From Pseudomonadota bacterium (GTDB lineage Bacteria; Myxococcota_A; UBA796; SXON01), in contig JAUXTN010000022.1 in assembly GCA_030684355.1 (NCBI GenBank), forward strand, positions 1 through 35,558: a stretch of DNA of 35,558 bases, given 5' to 3'. Both the position numbers and the translations under genes were made by a program. Within the stretch, counting starts at the first letter, position 1. The number at the start of each line of letters is the position of its first letter. Below the pieces are notes generated by a model. It saw only the letters and a program-made list of their open reading frames with translations. It was not told where the DNA came from and did not search any database. Shown piece after piece: positions 24,797 to 34,920 of this stretch.

Positions 24797-25336
24797 CTAC
24801 TCCGGGAAGAGGGCGCGAACGTCGAGGGTGAAGCCGGGGAGGAGCGGCGACGTGAGGTGGTCGCCGACCAGGTCGGTGCCTTCGAGGCCCGGCCCCTGCC
24901 AGCGCTCCATTGCCCCGTTGAGGTGGACCACCCAGTACTCGCGCACGCCGGCCTCGGCGTAGACGAGCCGCTTGGTGACACGGTCGTAGCCGTGGTCGTT
25001 CGGGGAGCGGACCTCGATGCACAGGTCAGGGACGCGGTCGAGCGGCCCTCGATGGCGGAAGTTCACCTTGTCGAGGATGACGAAGGCGTCGGGCTGGAGG
25101 ATGCGGTCGGGGGCGAAGCGGATGTCGAGCGGGTTCTGGCCCACGGTGACCGGCGTGGGCTGGCGGTCCGCCCACTCGGAGAGCCGCTGCACGAGCCGAC
25201 GGAGGATCTCCTGGTGCAAAAATGAAGGCGCCGGCGCCATGATGACCTCCCCGTCGAGCAGCTCCACGTGATCCATCGACTCGGGCAGCGCGAGGAACTC
25301 CTCCTCGCTCACGGTGACGGGGCGGTGCGCGTACAT
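24797..25336 (-). CDS. Uma2 family endonuclease-like protein (DUF820)
   Basis: A 179-residue protein of the Uma2/DUF820 family, a PD-(D/E)xK nuclease-fold group. Visible motifs: HVELLDGEVIMAPAPS near the N-terminus, QPDAFVI, PDLCIEVRSPND (the D...ExR/K core, Glu and Arg in EVRS where most have EV(I/L)S) and YAEAGVREYWVV. Members are abundant in cyanobacteria and myxobacteria; their biological role is unsettled, and some may be domesticated restriction-like or transposon-derived proteins. ATG 25336 has a strong GGGAGGG four bases upstream. It follows ltaE by 23 bp in what looks like a five-gene unit, although its function has no evident link to the metabolic genes. Confidence 0.9.
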   Translation of the reverse strand: MYAHRPVTVSEEEFLALPESMDHVELLDGEVIMAPAPSFLHQEILRRLVQRLSEWADRQPTPVTVGQNPLDIRFAPDRILQPDAFVILDKVNFRHRGPLDRVPDLCIEVRSPNDHGYDRVTKRLVYAEAGVREYWVVHLNGAMERWQGPGLEGTDLVGDHLTSPLLPGFTLDVRALFPE

Positions 25337-25359
25337 CAGCCCTCCCTTCCTGCGAAACG

Positions 25360-26363
<1,004 letters not shown>

Positions 26364-26367
<4 letters not shown>

Positions 26368-27962
26368 CGGTGTACCAGGGGCGAGAGGTAGTCGGTGGGC
26401 AGGGGCACGCCGAAGAGGGCGAGCAGGGTGCCGCCGATCTGGGCGATGCCCGGCTTGATCGTGCCGGCGGCGAGCGGCGGGCAGTCGAGCTTCCAGGTGC
26501 CCGTGGGGTCCATCAGGATGAAGGGCACGGGGTTGAGCGAGTGGCTGGTGCGCGGCTTCCGCTCGCCGTCGACGAGGAGGGGAGCGCCCGTCTTGTCGAG
26601 CTCGTACATCTCGTCCGCGTTCCCGTGGTCCGCCGTCACGAGCAGGATGGCGCCGACCTCCCGGCACGCGGCCACGAGCGTCCCGAGGCAGCGGTCGACG
26701 GCCTCCATGGCCAGCACCGTCGCCGCGAAATTCCCGGTGTGGCCCACCATGTCGCCGTTCGCGAGGTTGAGCCGCACGTGGTCGAAGTTGCCGGAGCGGA
26801 GCGCCAGGTTCGCGACCCGGACGATCGCCGCGCACTGCATCTCCGGCTTCTGGTCGAACGGCACGTTGTCCGACGGCACCTCGTCGTAGACCTCCAGGTC
26901 CGTCGAGATCCGGCCGGAGCGGTTGCCGTTGAAGAAGTAGGTGACGTGGCCGAACTTCTGCGTCTCGCTCACCGCGTACGTGCGGACCCCGGCGTCCACC
27001 AGGAGCTCGCCCACCGTGTGGCCGATGACCGGCGGATCCACGAGGTAGCGCTTGGGGATCTGGAGGTCGCCGTCGTAGCGCATCATCCCGGCGAAGGTCA
27101 CGTTCGGGCGCTCCCCCCGGTCGAACGGGAGGAAGTGCTCATCCTCGAAGGCGCGGCTGATCTCGATGGCGCGGTCCCCGCGGAAGTTGAAGAGGACCAC
27201 GGCGTCCCCGTCCTTCATGCGGCCGACGGGCTCGCCGCGCTCGTCCGTGATGACGAAGGGCTCCAGCCACTGGTCGGTCACGGTCGGGTCGTCCTCGTAG
27301 AGCCGCCGGATGGCCTCGGTGGCGCTCCGGAACGGCCGGCCGACGCCGTGCACGTGGCACTCCCAGCCGAGCTTGACCATGCGCCAGTCGGCCTCGTAGC
27401 GGTCCATCGTGATGCGCATGCGCCCGCCACCCGACGCGACCTTGGCGTCCGGCAGCGCCGCCAGCTTCTCCTCGAGCGGCCGCACCCACGTCAGCGCGCT
27501 CCGCTCGGAGACATCGCGGCCGTCCGTCAGCACGTGCACCCGGATGCGCTTCCCCTCGGCCGCCGCGCGGTCCACGAGCGCGTGGAGGTGTTTCACGTGG
27601 GAGTGCACGTTCCCGTCGCTCACGAGGCCGATGAAGTGCACCGTCGGGCACGCCATCATCTCCCGCCACGCCTGCGTCGCGAAGATGGCGCCGCTCGCGA
27701 TCGCGGCGTCCACCAGCGAGGCGCCTTGCTCGATGACCCGGCCCGCGCCCATCGCGTTGTGGCCGACCTCGGAGTTCCCCATGTCGGCGTCCGACGGGAG
27801 GCCCACCGCCAGCCCGTGCGCGCGCAGCAGGCAGTGGGGCGAGGTGGCGAGCAGCGCGTCGAGGTGCGGGGTGTGGGCGATGTAGACGGCGTCGGTGTCG
27901 TCCCGGCGGCCCCAGCCCACCCCGTCGAGGATGCAGAGGACGACCGGCGTGTGCTTCGACAT
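26364..27962 (-). CDS. gpmI: 2,3-bisphosphoglycerate-independent phosphoglycerate mutase
   Basis: A 532-residue two-metal enzyme of the alkaline phosphatase superfamily interconverting 3- and 2-phosphoglycerate in glycolysis/gluconeogenesis. Metal ligand D13 (CILDGVGWG), catalytic Ser64 in [15 protein letters not shown], the phosphotransferase-domain motifs [22 protein letters not shown] and FNFRGDRA, and the C-terminal [11 protein letters not shown] are all visible. The length is normal (about 510-550). ATG 27962 overlaps the TGA of the upstream membrane protein (TGATG); a TTG one codon earlier is possible. The end overlaps ltaE by 4 bp. Confidence 0.97.
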
Positions 27963-28465
27963 CAAGGATTCCTTGGCCGCGCGAGGCGGCCGGTACGAAC
28001 GGCGATGGTGACACTAAGCACGCCGGCCACCGCGGAGCACGGGACGAAGATCCACCAGTAGGTGCTCCAGAACACGCCACCCCACTTCAACGCGTCCATC
28101 CGGGAGTTCTGCATGTCATTGGGCCAGAGGAACAACAGCGCGAAGGTGGCCGTGGCCCCGACGAGCTGCCCCACCATCACCCCCTGGATCCCGCGCCACA
28201 ACCAGCGCGTCGGGCGCTCGACCGCGAGCCCGGCGGCGCGGTGGGCGAGCGCGCTCGCGCGTCCCGGGAGCATCCCCGCGCACAGCACCGGCGCCCACAC
28301 GATGCCCGAGAGCGCCCCCACGACCGGCGCCCGGACGGCGTAGTAGCGGGTCAGCGCATCGGCGAAGTCGTACTTCTGCGCCACGACGCCCCAGAACGCC
28401 GTCGTGAGCCACGCGAGCACGGCCCACAGACACCCGAGGAGGACGAGCTGGCGCGGGGAAGGCAC
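27962..28465 (-). CDS. Four-helix membrane protein, unknown function
   Basis: A 167-residue protein (from GTG 28465) with four hydrophobic segments at about residues 5-28, 48-66, 95-115 and 135-158. Charged loops contain ERPTRWLWRGIQG and WPNDMQNSRMDALKW. I recognise no family. The open frame extends to 28519, but the extra 18 residues are Arg-rich with no helix, so the later start is preferred; neither has a clear Shine-Dalgarno site. It heads the operon containing gpmI and ltaE through a TGATG overlap. It is divergent from the FAD oxidoreductase at 28573. Confidence 0.7.
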   Translation of the reverse strand: MPSPRQLVLLGCLWAVLAWLTTAFWGVVAQKYDFADALTRYYAVRAPVVGALSGIVWAPVLCAGMLPGRASALAHRAAGLAVERPTRWLWRGIQGVMVGQLVGATATFALLFLWPNDMQNSRMDALKWGGVFWSTYWWIFVPCSAVAGVLSVTIAVRTGRLARPRNP

Positions 28466-28572
28466 AGGCGCGAGCGTAGCGCGGATCCGCCTGGGCGGGC
28501 GGCTGTCGCCATGACGCACGGGAGCGCGGCTTGCCGGGAGCGCGCTGGGCTCGACGTCGGTTAGAGCCGCAC

Positions 28573-29793
28573 ATGGCGCGCCGTGCAGTCATCATCGGGG
28601 CCGGGATCACCGGATCGCTCGTGGCCTGGCGGCTCGCCCGGGCCGGCTGGAACGTCACCGTCGTGGAGGCGCGGCACGTCGGCGCCGGCTCGTCGAGCCG
28701 CACCGCCGCGGGCATCCGCCAGCAGTTCTCCACCCCGGAGACCGTCCTCGGCATGCGGTTCGCGGTCGACTTCTACCGGCGCTTCCGGGAAGAGGTCGGC
28801 GGCGACACCGTCCCCATCGTGCAGAACGGCTACCTGTTCCTCTACGCGCTGCAGGAGGACTGGGACGCCGCGAAGTACCGCGTGCAGATGCAGCAGGCGT
28901 GCGGCCTCGACGATGTCGCGGCGCTCGAGGTCCAGGCCCTCGTCGAGCGCTTCCCGTGGGTCGACCGCCACGCCGTCCTCGGCGGCACCTTCTGCCCGAC
29001 GGACGGCTTCCTCCGCCCGGAGACCGTCTACAACGAGGCCATCGCCGCCGCGCGCCGGCTCGGCGCCGACATCGTCCAGAACGCGCCGGTCACCGGGGTC
29101 GAGGCCAGCGGCGGCCGCATCGACGCCGTGCTCACCCCGAAGGGCCGCTTCCCGGCGGACCTCGTCTTCGACTGCACGAACGCGTGGTCGCCGCGCCTCG
29201 CCCAGGTGCTCGGGGCCACCCCCCTGCCGATCGCGCCGCGCAAGCGCTACCTCTGGATGGTCGAGCGCGCCGGCTCGATGACCGGGCCCGAGCTCGCCGC
29301 GATGCCGCTCACGGTCTCCCCCTCCGGCGCCTATTGCCGCCCGGAGAACGAGGACTCCCTGCTGATGGGCTGGGCGCACGACGCCCCCGAGGAGCCCGCC
29401 TTCACCTACGAGGACCAGGACCGCATCGAGGAGGCCTTCTTCCACCGCTCCGGGCCGGACTCCTACGGCTACGCCACGTGGATGTCGCTGGCCGAGGTGC
29501 TGCCGCCCATCGGCGAATTCGCGGGGATCACCGCCACGACCGGCGGGTACTACGCGGTCACGCCCGACCACAACCCGTTTTTAGGGTACGACCCCGCGGT
29601 GGCCAACCTCGTGCGGCTCGTGGGCTTCTCCGGCCACGGCGCGATGTTCGGGCCGTTCACGGCGCGGGTGGCGGAGGCCCTCGCGGAGGCCGGCCGGGAC
29701 GTCGCGACCATCGATCTGCTCGGCCACGCCGCTGAGCTGGAGACGTTCCGCATCGGGCGGCGCTACGGACACGGGGAGAAGCTGGTCATCTGA
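28573..29793 (+). CDS. FAD-dependent oxidoreductase, DAO family
   Basis: A 406-residue protein of the D-amino-acid oxidase/sarcosine oxidase/glycine oxidase superfamily. The dinucleotide motif VIIGAGITGSLVAWRLARAG (6-25) with Glu31 (VVEA) binds FAD, GSSSRTAAGIRQQFS is the family's second N-terminal motif, and the C-terminal TTGGYYAVTPDHNPFLG and GFSGHGAMFGPFTARVAEAL complete the FAD-binding core. Such enzymes oxidise amines or N-methyl amino acids, often with O2. The substrate is unknown; overall it looks most like sarcosine oxidase beta-type proteins. ATG 28573 is the natural start because it opens directly on the FAD-binding strand. A HAD gene follows after 94 bp. Confidence 0.93.
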   Translation: MARRAVIIGAGITGSLVAWRLARAGWNVTVVEARHVGAGSSSRTAAGIRQQFSTPETVLGMRFAVDFYRRFREEVGGDTVPIVQNGYLFLYALQEDWDAAKYRVQMQQACGLDDVAALEVQALVERFPWVDRHAVLGGTFCPTDGFLRPETVYNEAIAAARRLGADIVQNAPVTGVEASGGRIDAVLTPKGRFPADLVFDCTNAWSPRLAQVLGATPLPIAPRKRYLWMVERAGSMTGPELAAMPLTVSPSGAYCRPENEDSLLMGWAHDAPEEPAFTYEDQDRIEEAFFHRSGPDSYGYATWMSLAEVLPPIGEFAGITATTGGYYAVTPDHNPFLGYDPAVANLVRLVGFSGHGAMFGPFTARVAEALAEAGRDVATIDLLGHAAELETFRIGRRYGHGEKLVI

Positions 29794-29887
29794 CCGTGTG
29801 GGCGGGTGGTGACCGGGGCGACACCCGGGCGACCTCGCCGCGCGCGCACGGGGCCCGGCGGGCTACGGTAGCGGGCCGGAGCGCCCG

Positions 29888-30478
29888 ATGGACCTACGTG
29901 ATCGCACCCATTGGATCTTCGACATGGACGGCACGCTCACCGTCCCCATGCACGACTTCGCGTGGCTCCACCGCGCGCTCGAGGTGCCTGAGGGCGAGGA
30001 CATCCTCGCCACCATCGACCGTCGCCCCGCCGAGCGCGCGGCCGCCGACCGCGAGGTCATCCGTGCCTGGGAGGACGAGATCGCCGGCCGCGCGCGTGCC
30101 CAGGACGACGCCCTGGCGCTCCTCGACGCCCTCGTGCGCCGCGGCCGCATCCTCGGCGTGCTGACCCGCAACACGTTGGAAGGCGCGCGCCTTACCCTCG
30201 AGTCCGCTGGCCTGGCCCGCTACTTCGACCCCGCGGCCATCGTGAGCCGCGACTGTGCGCCCCCCAAGCCCCACCCGGGCGGCGGGCAGCGGCTGCTGCG
30301 CCACTGGGGGGTCGAGGCGGGGGCCGCGGTGGTCGTCGGCGACTGGGTCTACGACGCGCAGGCCGGCCGCGCGGCGGGCACGGCCACGGTGCTCGTGATG
30401 CGCCACGGGCCGCAGCCCTGGGCCGACGAGGCCGACCTCCTCGTGGACGACCTCTGGGGGCTCGCGGGGCGGGTGTGA
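29888..30478 (+). CDS. HAD family hydrolase (phosphatase-like)
   Basis: A 196-residue haloacid dehalogenase-superfamily protein. Motif I is FDMDGTLT with nucleophile D12 and acid D14; motif II is LTRNT (Thr about 92); motif III is the Lys of CAPPKPHP; motif IV is GDWVYDAQAGRAAG. A small helical cap (about 18-80) makes it a C1-cap, phosphoglycolate phosphatase/beta-phosphoglucomutase-like member. Phosphate-ester hydrolysis is expected; the substrate is not determinable. ATG 29888 has GGAG six bases upstream. It converges on the second arylsulfotransferase-like gene. Confidence 0.92.
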   Translation: MDLRDRTHWIFDMDGTLTVPMHDFAWLHRALEVPEGEDILATIDRRPAERAAADREVIRAWEDEIAGRARAQDDALALLDALVRRGRILGVLTRNTLEGARLTLESAGLARYFDPAAIVSRDCAPPKPHPGGGQRLLRHWGVEAGAAVVVGDWVYDAQAGRAAGTATVLVMRHGPQPWADEADLLVDDLWGLAGRV

Positions 30479-30518
30479 AGGGCGCGGGGGGCGCCTCCGG
30501 CTCCATCGAGGCCCCGCC

Positions 30519-31907
30519 CTACGGCGTCCCGTCCCCGAGGGTCACTGCCCGCTCCGAGAACCCGAAGCCGGCGCCGAGCGTGGAGTTGACCCGCCATGCC
30601 AGCTCGCCCTCCGGGGTCACCTCGTCGATCTGGCCCGCGGTCGTGAACGTCACGAGCTGGTTTCCGTTCGGGAGGCGGTGCGCCGAGCCCAGGAACGTGA
30701 CGAGCAGGCAGACCTCGGACGTGTAGCCGTCCACGCGCTCGGCGGTGCCGAGCTCCGCGTCGAGCGCGATGGTCGTGGCCTCGGAGCAGCTCGCCGGGTC
30801 GCCCGGGTCGCCGCGGTTGAAGACGAGCACCCCGCCGTCCACGGGCTGCACGCTGTGCGGCGAGTTCACGAGCCGCCCGTCCCCCACCCGGGCGAAGTCG
30901 CCCCCCTCGTCGGTCAGGGTCCACACGAGATCCCCGGTGCCGCGATCGATCCGCGCCACGCCGTCGTTCCACGTCATCGTGACGTAGTAGTCGTCGGTCC
31001 CCGCGTCGTAGCTGATGCCGTTGACGTGGCTCCAGTCCTCGGCGTCGAGGTCGCCCGGGTACCAGTGCGGCCAGCTCACCGACAGGTCGGGGGTGTAGTC
31101 GTCGAAGACGGACCAGATGACGTGCGTGGCGCCGTCGAGCCCCACCTCGAGGATGGTCTCCCCGACGATCGTGCGCCCGTCGAGCTCGCGGACATCCCAC
31201 CCGAGCGCCGCGTAGCCGCCGGTGGGGAGCTCCACGAAGTCGGTGTGGATGCCGGTCACGGGGAGGACAGTGGCCGCGGACCCGTCGAGCGGGAGGCGCA
31301 CGATGGCACCGGTGGCGTCTACGCCCTCGGCCATGCCGTTGTAGACGATGGCGTTGCCGTCGAGCGAGAGGCGGGCGCGGGTGATGAAGCCGACGGAGCC
31401 GACGTCGAGGTCGACGCGGGCCTGGGCCCACACGGGCCGACCGAGGCTGTCGAACACGACGATCCCGCCGTTCTCCAGGTCGATCAGCGGGGTGATCGTG
31501 TACCCGCCGGTCGAGGCCTCGGGGACCTCCGCCCGGTACTTCACGTCCGGCACCCACGACGGGAGCGCGCCCGTGGTGATCGTGGCCTCGGTGGGGAGCA
31601 TGTCGGGCACGTCGAGCCGCACGGCCACGGTCACGTCGGTGAGCGCGGGGAGCCCCGCGAGGAGCACGGCGTGATCCGTCGCGAGCTCGGCCTCCTCGAC
31701 CACCACCGCGCCCTCCTCGAAGGTCGCCGTGACCGTGGCCCGCGTCGGCTCGGTCGTGTGCCAACGGGCCCACACCACGGTCGGCATGGTCGCCAGCTCC
31801 GCGGTCAAGTCCTCGACGCGGAGGTCGCCGACGGGCTCCTCCACGGGGGGCTCGTCCGTCGTGGGCGGGTCCGAAGGCTGGACACACCCCAGGAACATCA
31901 ACAACAT
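30519..31907 (-). CDS. Arylsulfotransferase-like lipoprotein
   Basis: A 462-residue predicted lipoprotein with a very short signal (lipobox FLGC, Cys8), an acidic Pro-rich tether, an N-terminal beta-sandwich (about 28-110) and an arylsulfotransferase-type propeller (ASST, PF05935/PF14269). Family segments with their histidines are present: IHTDFVELPTGGYAALGWD, DWSHVNGISYD, RIDRGTGDLVWTL, SPHSVQPVDGGVLVFNRG and HRLPNGNQLVTF. The known catalytic chemistry uses a histidine as sulfuryl-transfer nucleophile, and candidates exist here, unlike in the paralogue at 13890-15335. GAGG lies six bases before ATG 31907, and a stop 35 bases further upstream rules out a longer N-terminus. A GCAATTGC palindrome lies about 65 bp upstream. 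Confidence 0.85.
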   Translation of the reverse strand: MLLMFLGCVQPSDPPTTDEPPVEEPVGDLRVEDLTAELATMPTVVWARWHTTEPTRATVTATFEEGAVVVEEAELATDHAVLLAGLPALTDVTVAVRLDVPDMLPTEATITTGALPSWVPDVKYRAEVPEASTGGYTITPLIDLENGGIVVFDSLGRPVWAQARVDLDVGSVGFITRARLSLDGNAIVYNGMAEGVDATGAIVRLPLDGSAATVLPVTGIHTDFVELPTGGYAALGWDVRELDGRTIVGETILEVGLDGATHVIWSVFDDYTPDLSVSWPHWYPGDLDAEDWSHVNGISYDAGTDDYYVTMTWNDGVARIDRGTGDLVWTLTDEGGDFARVGDGRLVNSPHSVQPVDGGVLVFNRGDPGDPASCSEATTIALDAELGTAERVDGYTSEVCLLVTFLGSAHRLPNGNQLVTFTTAGQIDEVTPEGELAWRVNSTLGAGFGFSERAVTLGDGTP

Positions 31908-31971
31908 CGGGCCCTCGCAGCGATCCGGCGCCGCGCTGGATCACGCAGTCACGGTAGCCGTAGCCCACGCC

Positions 31972-31981
31972 GGCAATTGCC
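31972..31981 (-). promoter_or_regulatory. Palindrome GGCAATTGCC upstream of lipoprotein gene
   Basis: A perfect 10-bp palindrome 65 bp upstream of the arylsulfotransferase-like gene. It shares the core GCAATTGC with the 14-bp palindrome at 22758. The rest of the 198-bp gap (31908-32105) shows no gene. Confidence 0.3.
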
Positions 31982-32105
31982 AAGAACTCGCGGCCCCACC
32001 CGCACCGCGTGCCGCCCCGTCAAAAGGGTGCGGCGAAGCGCCGAACGCGCGCGCCACGGGCCGGCTTTCTCGCGGCTTACGTAGCCGGACCTGGCGAACG
32101 CAAGA

Positions 32106-34529
32106 CTAGTACGAACGCATGAGCCGGCACCCGAGCCGCCCGTACCGGTCGGTGGCGGGCCCGTAGGACCGACCCGCCGTGCGGATCCCCCGCACGTTGT
32201 CGAGCCAGGAGCCGCCGCGCCAGACGCGGTGGGCCCCCGGGTGGTCCTCGGCGTCGCCGAGCGCGTGCGGGGGCGACACGCGGCCGTCGGGGGTGGGCGG
32301 CCCGTCCGGGCGCCAGAGATCGCCGCAGTAGACGCGCGCGTTGCCCGCCACGTTGCGCACGCCGAAGGGGCTCTCGTCGGTCGGGAAGGTGTAGATCGAC
32401 TGCGGCATCGGGCGCCCTGGCTGGCTCTCCGCCATGAGGCACCACGACGGATCGAGCACGTCTCCCCACGGGAGGAACCGGCCGTCGACGCCGCGCGCGG
32501 CCTTCTCCCACTCGAGCTCGCCGGGGAGCCGCCAGGCCTGGCCATCGTGGGCGGCGTACCAGCGCGCATAGGCCGCGCAGTCGTGCCAATCGACCATGAG
32601 CACGGAGTAGTCGGCCTCCCAGCGGTCCCCGTCGGCGTCGGGTTGGAGCACGAAGCGGCCCTCGGCGTCACGGGCGTAGATCATCGCGCCGGGGGCGCCC
32701 GCGGCGCCGCGCTCCCGGGGGGCGTGGCGGAGGGCCTCCTCCTCGCGGCCCTCGGCGACGAGCGCGTCGAGGAACGTGATCCACTCGGCGTTGGTGACCT
32801 GGAACCGGCGGAACACGAGGGCGTCCACCCAGAGGCGGCGGCGCGCCACGGAGGGGGCCTCGGGATCGCCGCCGGCCCAGTACCAGCCGGGCGGAATGTA
32901 GACGTCGAGCGGGCTGAGGTCGCGCTCGGCGGGGAGCGGCACGGGCGCGGGGTCGGTGCCGCCGGGCGGGACGCCGTCCCAATGCTCGTTCCGGCCGATG
33001 GACACGGGGTAGCGCACCACCCCGCGGCCCGGGGCGTGGATGGTGAGGAGCCAGCTCCCCATCGAGAGCGGCACCTCGACGAGCGGGGTGGGCCCCAGCG
33101 CCCGTACGTGGACCGGCACGAGGCGGCGGTCCTCCAGCACGTAGCGGTAGAGCTCTACCTCCGCCCCGGGCGGATCGGTGTGGAGCGTGACGGCGCCGTC
33201 GCCCCGGAGCCACGAGGCCCAGCGGCCGCGGTCGTGGGCGCGCAAGAGCGCCTCGCTCTCGAGCGCCTTCGCATGGTCGCGGACGAGCTCGGCGGCCGCG
33301 TGGCGCGCCTGGTAGTAGTCGGCGAGCCGTTCGAGCGCCTCGGGGATCTCCGGCGACTGGTTGAGCGCGGCGCGCAGGGCCTGGAGCCGGTCGACCTCGG
33401 CGCGGCGCGCCTCCTGCTCCCGCTGGGCGGCGGTGTCGTCGAGGGCCCAGGCCTCCCGCTTGTCCGCGGCGGGCTGCCAGGGCCGGATGGCCTTCATCGT
33501 CTCGGCGGCCTCGGCCTTCAGGCGCTTCGCCTCGGCCCGAAGGCCCTCGATCCGCGGGGTCAGGGCGTCGGCCTCCGCCACGAGCGCGAGGGCCTGCTCG
33601 CGCCTCCGCGCCCCGTCGAGCCACTCGCCGATCCCGGCCGCGAGGCGCCCGGCGTCGGGGTACCGGGCCTCGGGGTCGCGCGCCATGGCGGTCTCGACCA
33701 GCTGCACGAGCTCTGGCGGGGCGGTCGGCCCGCGCGCCGCGGCGAGCACCGCCCCGATGGGCTCCGGCGGGTGCGTGTTCAGCTGCATCATGACGGCCCA
33801 GGAGCTCTTGCCCCGGTACGGCGGCTGCCCCGAGAGCACCTCGTACAGCGTGGCGCCGAGCGAGTAGACGTCGCTCGCCGGCTGCACGCGCCGCGTGTCC
33901 GCCCGCGCCTGCTCCGGCGGCATGTAGGCGACCGTCCCCCGCACGCCGCTGGGGCCCGTCCGCGTCGAACGGCGGGTGTCCTCCAGGTCCGGCTCGCGCG
34001 GCTTCGCGTCCACCAGCGCCGCGAGCCCCCAGTCCAGCACCAGCACCTCGCCGAACGCGCCGAGCATCACGTTGTCGGGCTTCAGGTCGCGGTGGAGCAC
34101 GCCGCACGCGTGCGCGTAGGCCATCGCCTCGCACGCCCGGTGGCACGCCTCGATGAGCCGCCGAAGCGTCCACCCGCCCGCGGCCTCGCCCCACACCCCG
34201 TCGCGAGACGCCGCATGCACGTCCCGCAGCACCTGCCGCAACGTGCGCCCCTGGACCTCCTTCATCGTGTAGTAGAGCCGCCCGTCCGCCAGCCGCCCCG
34301 TCTCGTGGATGGGGATGAGCCCCGGGTGCTGCAGGCGCGCGATGATCCGGGTCTCCGCCTCGAACGCGGCTTCGGCGATCGCGTTGCCGCCGTACTCCGC
34401 GCGCAGGATCTTCATCGCGACGGTGCGCCCGAGCGTCGCGTCCCACACGCGGCGCACCTGGGCCATCCCGCCCTCGCCGAGCAGGCCCCGATCCTCGTAG
34501 CGGCCGTAACGGTTGGCGGCGTCAGTCAT
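32106..34529 (-). CDS. Serine/threonine kinase fused to FGE/SUMF1-like domain
   Basis: An 807-residue protein. The Hanks-type kinase domain (about 8-305) has GEGGMAQV (18-25), Lys40, HRDLKPDN (146-153), DWG (166-168) for DFG, and PPE (204-206) for APE. Next come a helical, probably coiled-coil region (about 306-435) and a beta segment resembling PEGA (about 444-510). The formylglycine-generating-enzyme/SUMF1-like domain (about 540-805) shows VTNAEW, WRLPGELEWEKAARG, NVAGNARVYCGDLW, WRGGSW and a GCRLMRSY end. In kinases of this kind the FGE-like domain is generally a sensory or structural module. No TM helix is visible, so it should be cytoplasmic. ATG 34529 opens directly on the kinase; the upstream extension is low-complexity. 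Confidence 0.95.
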   Translation of the reverse strand: MTDAANRYGRYEDRGLLGEGGMAQVRRVWDATLGRTVAMKILRAEYGGNAIAEAAFEAETRIIARLQHPGLIPIHETGRLADGRLYYTMKEVQGRTLRQVLRDVHAASRDGVWGEAAGGWTLRRLIEACHRACEAMAYAHACGVLHRDLKPDNVMLGAFGEVLVLDWGLAALVDAKPREPDLEDTRRSTRTGPSGVRGTVAYMPPEQARADTRRVQPASDVYSLGATLYEVLSGQPPYRGKSSWAVMMQLNTHPPEPIGAVLAAARGPTAPPELVQLVETAMARDPEARYPDAGRLAAGIGEWLDGARRREQALALVAEADALTPRIEGLRAEAKRLKAEAAETMKAIRPWQPAADKREAWALDDTAAQREQEARRAEVDRLQALRAALNQSPEIPEALERLADYYQARHAAAELVRDHAKALESEALLRAHDRGRWASWLRGDGAVTLHTDPPGAEVELYRYVLEDRRLVPVHVRALGPTPLVEVPLSMGSWLLTIHAPGRGVVRYPVSIGRNEHWDGVPPGGTDPAPVPLPAERDLSPLDVYIPPGWYWAGGDPEAPSVARRRLWVDALVFRRFQVTNAEWITFLDALVAEGREEEALRHAPRERGAAGAPGAMIYARDAEGRFVLQPDADGDRWEADYSVLMVDWHDCAAYARWYAAHDGQAWRLPGELEWEKAARGVDGRFLPWGDVLDPSWCLMAESQPGRPMPQSIYTFPTDESPFGVRNVAGNARVYCGDLWRPDGPPTPDGRVSPPHALGDAEDHPGAHRVWRGGSWLDNVRGIRTAGRSYGPATDRYGRLGCRLMRSY

Positions 34530-34549
34530 GCGGTTCCGAGACGGCGCGG

Positions 34550-34580
34550 ATGATAGCGCGGGGCGGGGTTGGGGTTGGGG
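34550..34580 (-). promoter_or_regulatory. Kinase promoter candidate with G-quadruplex motif
   Basis: On the minus strand TATCAT (34555 to 34550) matches TATAAT at five of six positions, 20 bp before the kinase start. No good -35 is found at 16-18 bp; instead the + strand there (34560-34580) has four runs of four Gs separated by 1, 2 and 2 bases, an ideal G-quadruplex motif, followed by two more G runs to 34596. The G-rich strand is the template strand. Confidence 0.4.
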
Positions 34581-34803
34581 TGTGAGGGTGGGGGGGCACC
34601 GTCGCGGACCCCGGCCGCGGTCCGACGGTACGGAGCGCATCTGGGCGAGCGGGTTGCCGCAGGGGCGCCGGGGGGGGGGGCGCCTTCACCGCTCGCCAGA
34701 ATTGACCCAGGTGTGCTCGTGAGAAGTGGACCACCTGCTCCGGCCCCTTGCTCCTCACGTGGTAGAATCGCTTCCACGTGGTCTAGGTGGTGAGATGACC
34801 CCC

Positions 34804-34819
34804 GTTGGCGCGCGCCAAC
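34804..34819. promoter_or_regulatory. Perfect 16-bp palindrome
   Basis: GTTGGCGCGCGCCAAC is self-complementary over its full 16 bases. It could be a dimeric regulator site, or a cruciform or stem without loop. It lies inside the inverted-repeat element. Confidence 0.45.
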
Positions 34820-34839
34820 GAGAATAACCCAGGTTCGAG

Positions 34840-34920
34840 CGTCCGGTGCGGTGGGCTGCGCGGGGGCCGGGCGCGGGGCGCCCTGCTGTGAGGCCCCCGC
34901 GCACCCCACCGCACCGGACG
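34840..34920. repeat. 29-bp hairpin with one C-C mismatch
   Basis: Arms 34840-34868 and 34892-34920 are reverse complements at 28 of 29 positions (C34856 opposes C34904). The 23-base loop itself contains GGGCGC...GCGCCC, a second short stem. The structure would form in RNA from either strand. Confidence 0.75.

Noticed and set aside
32229..34553. 774-residue plus-strand open frame
   Set aside because: Antisense shadow of the kinase/FGE gene.
34821..34850. tRNA T-arm-like GGTTCGAGC
   Set aside because: No acceptor, D or anticodon arms at the right spacing; the bases belong to the inverted-repeat element.
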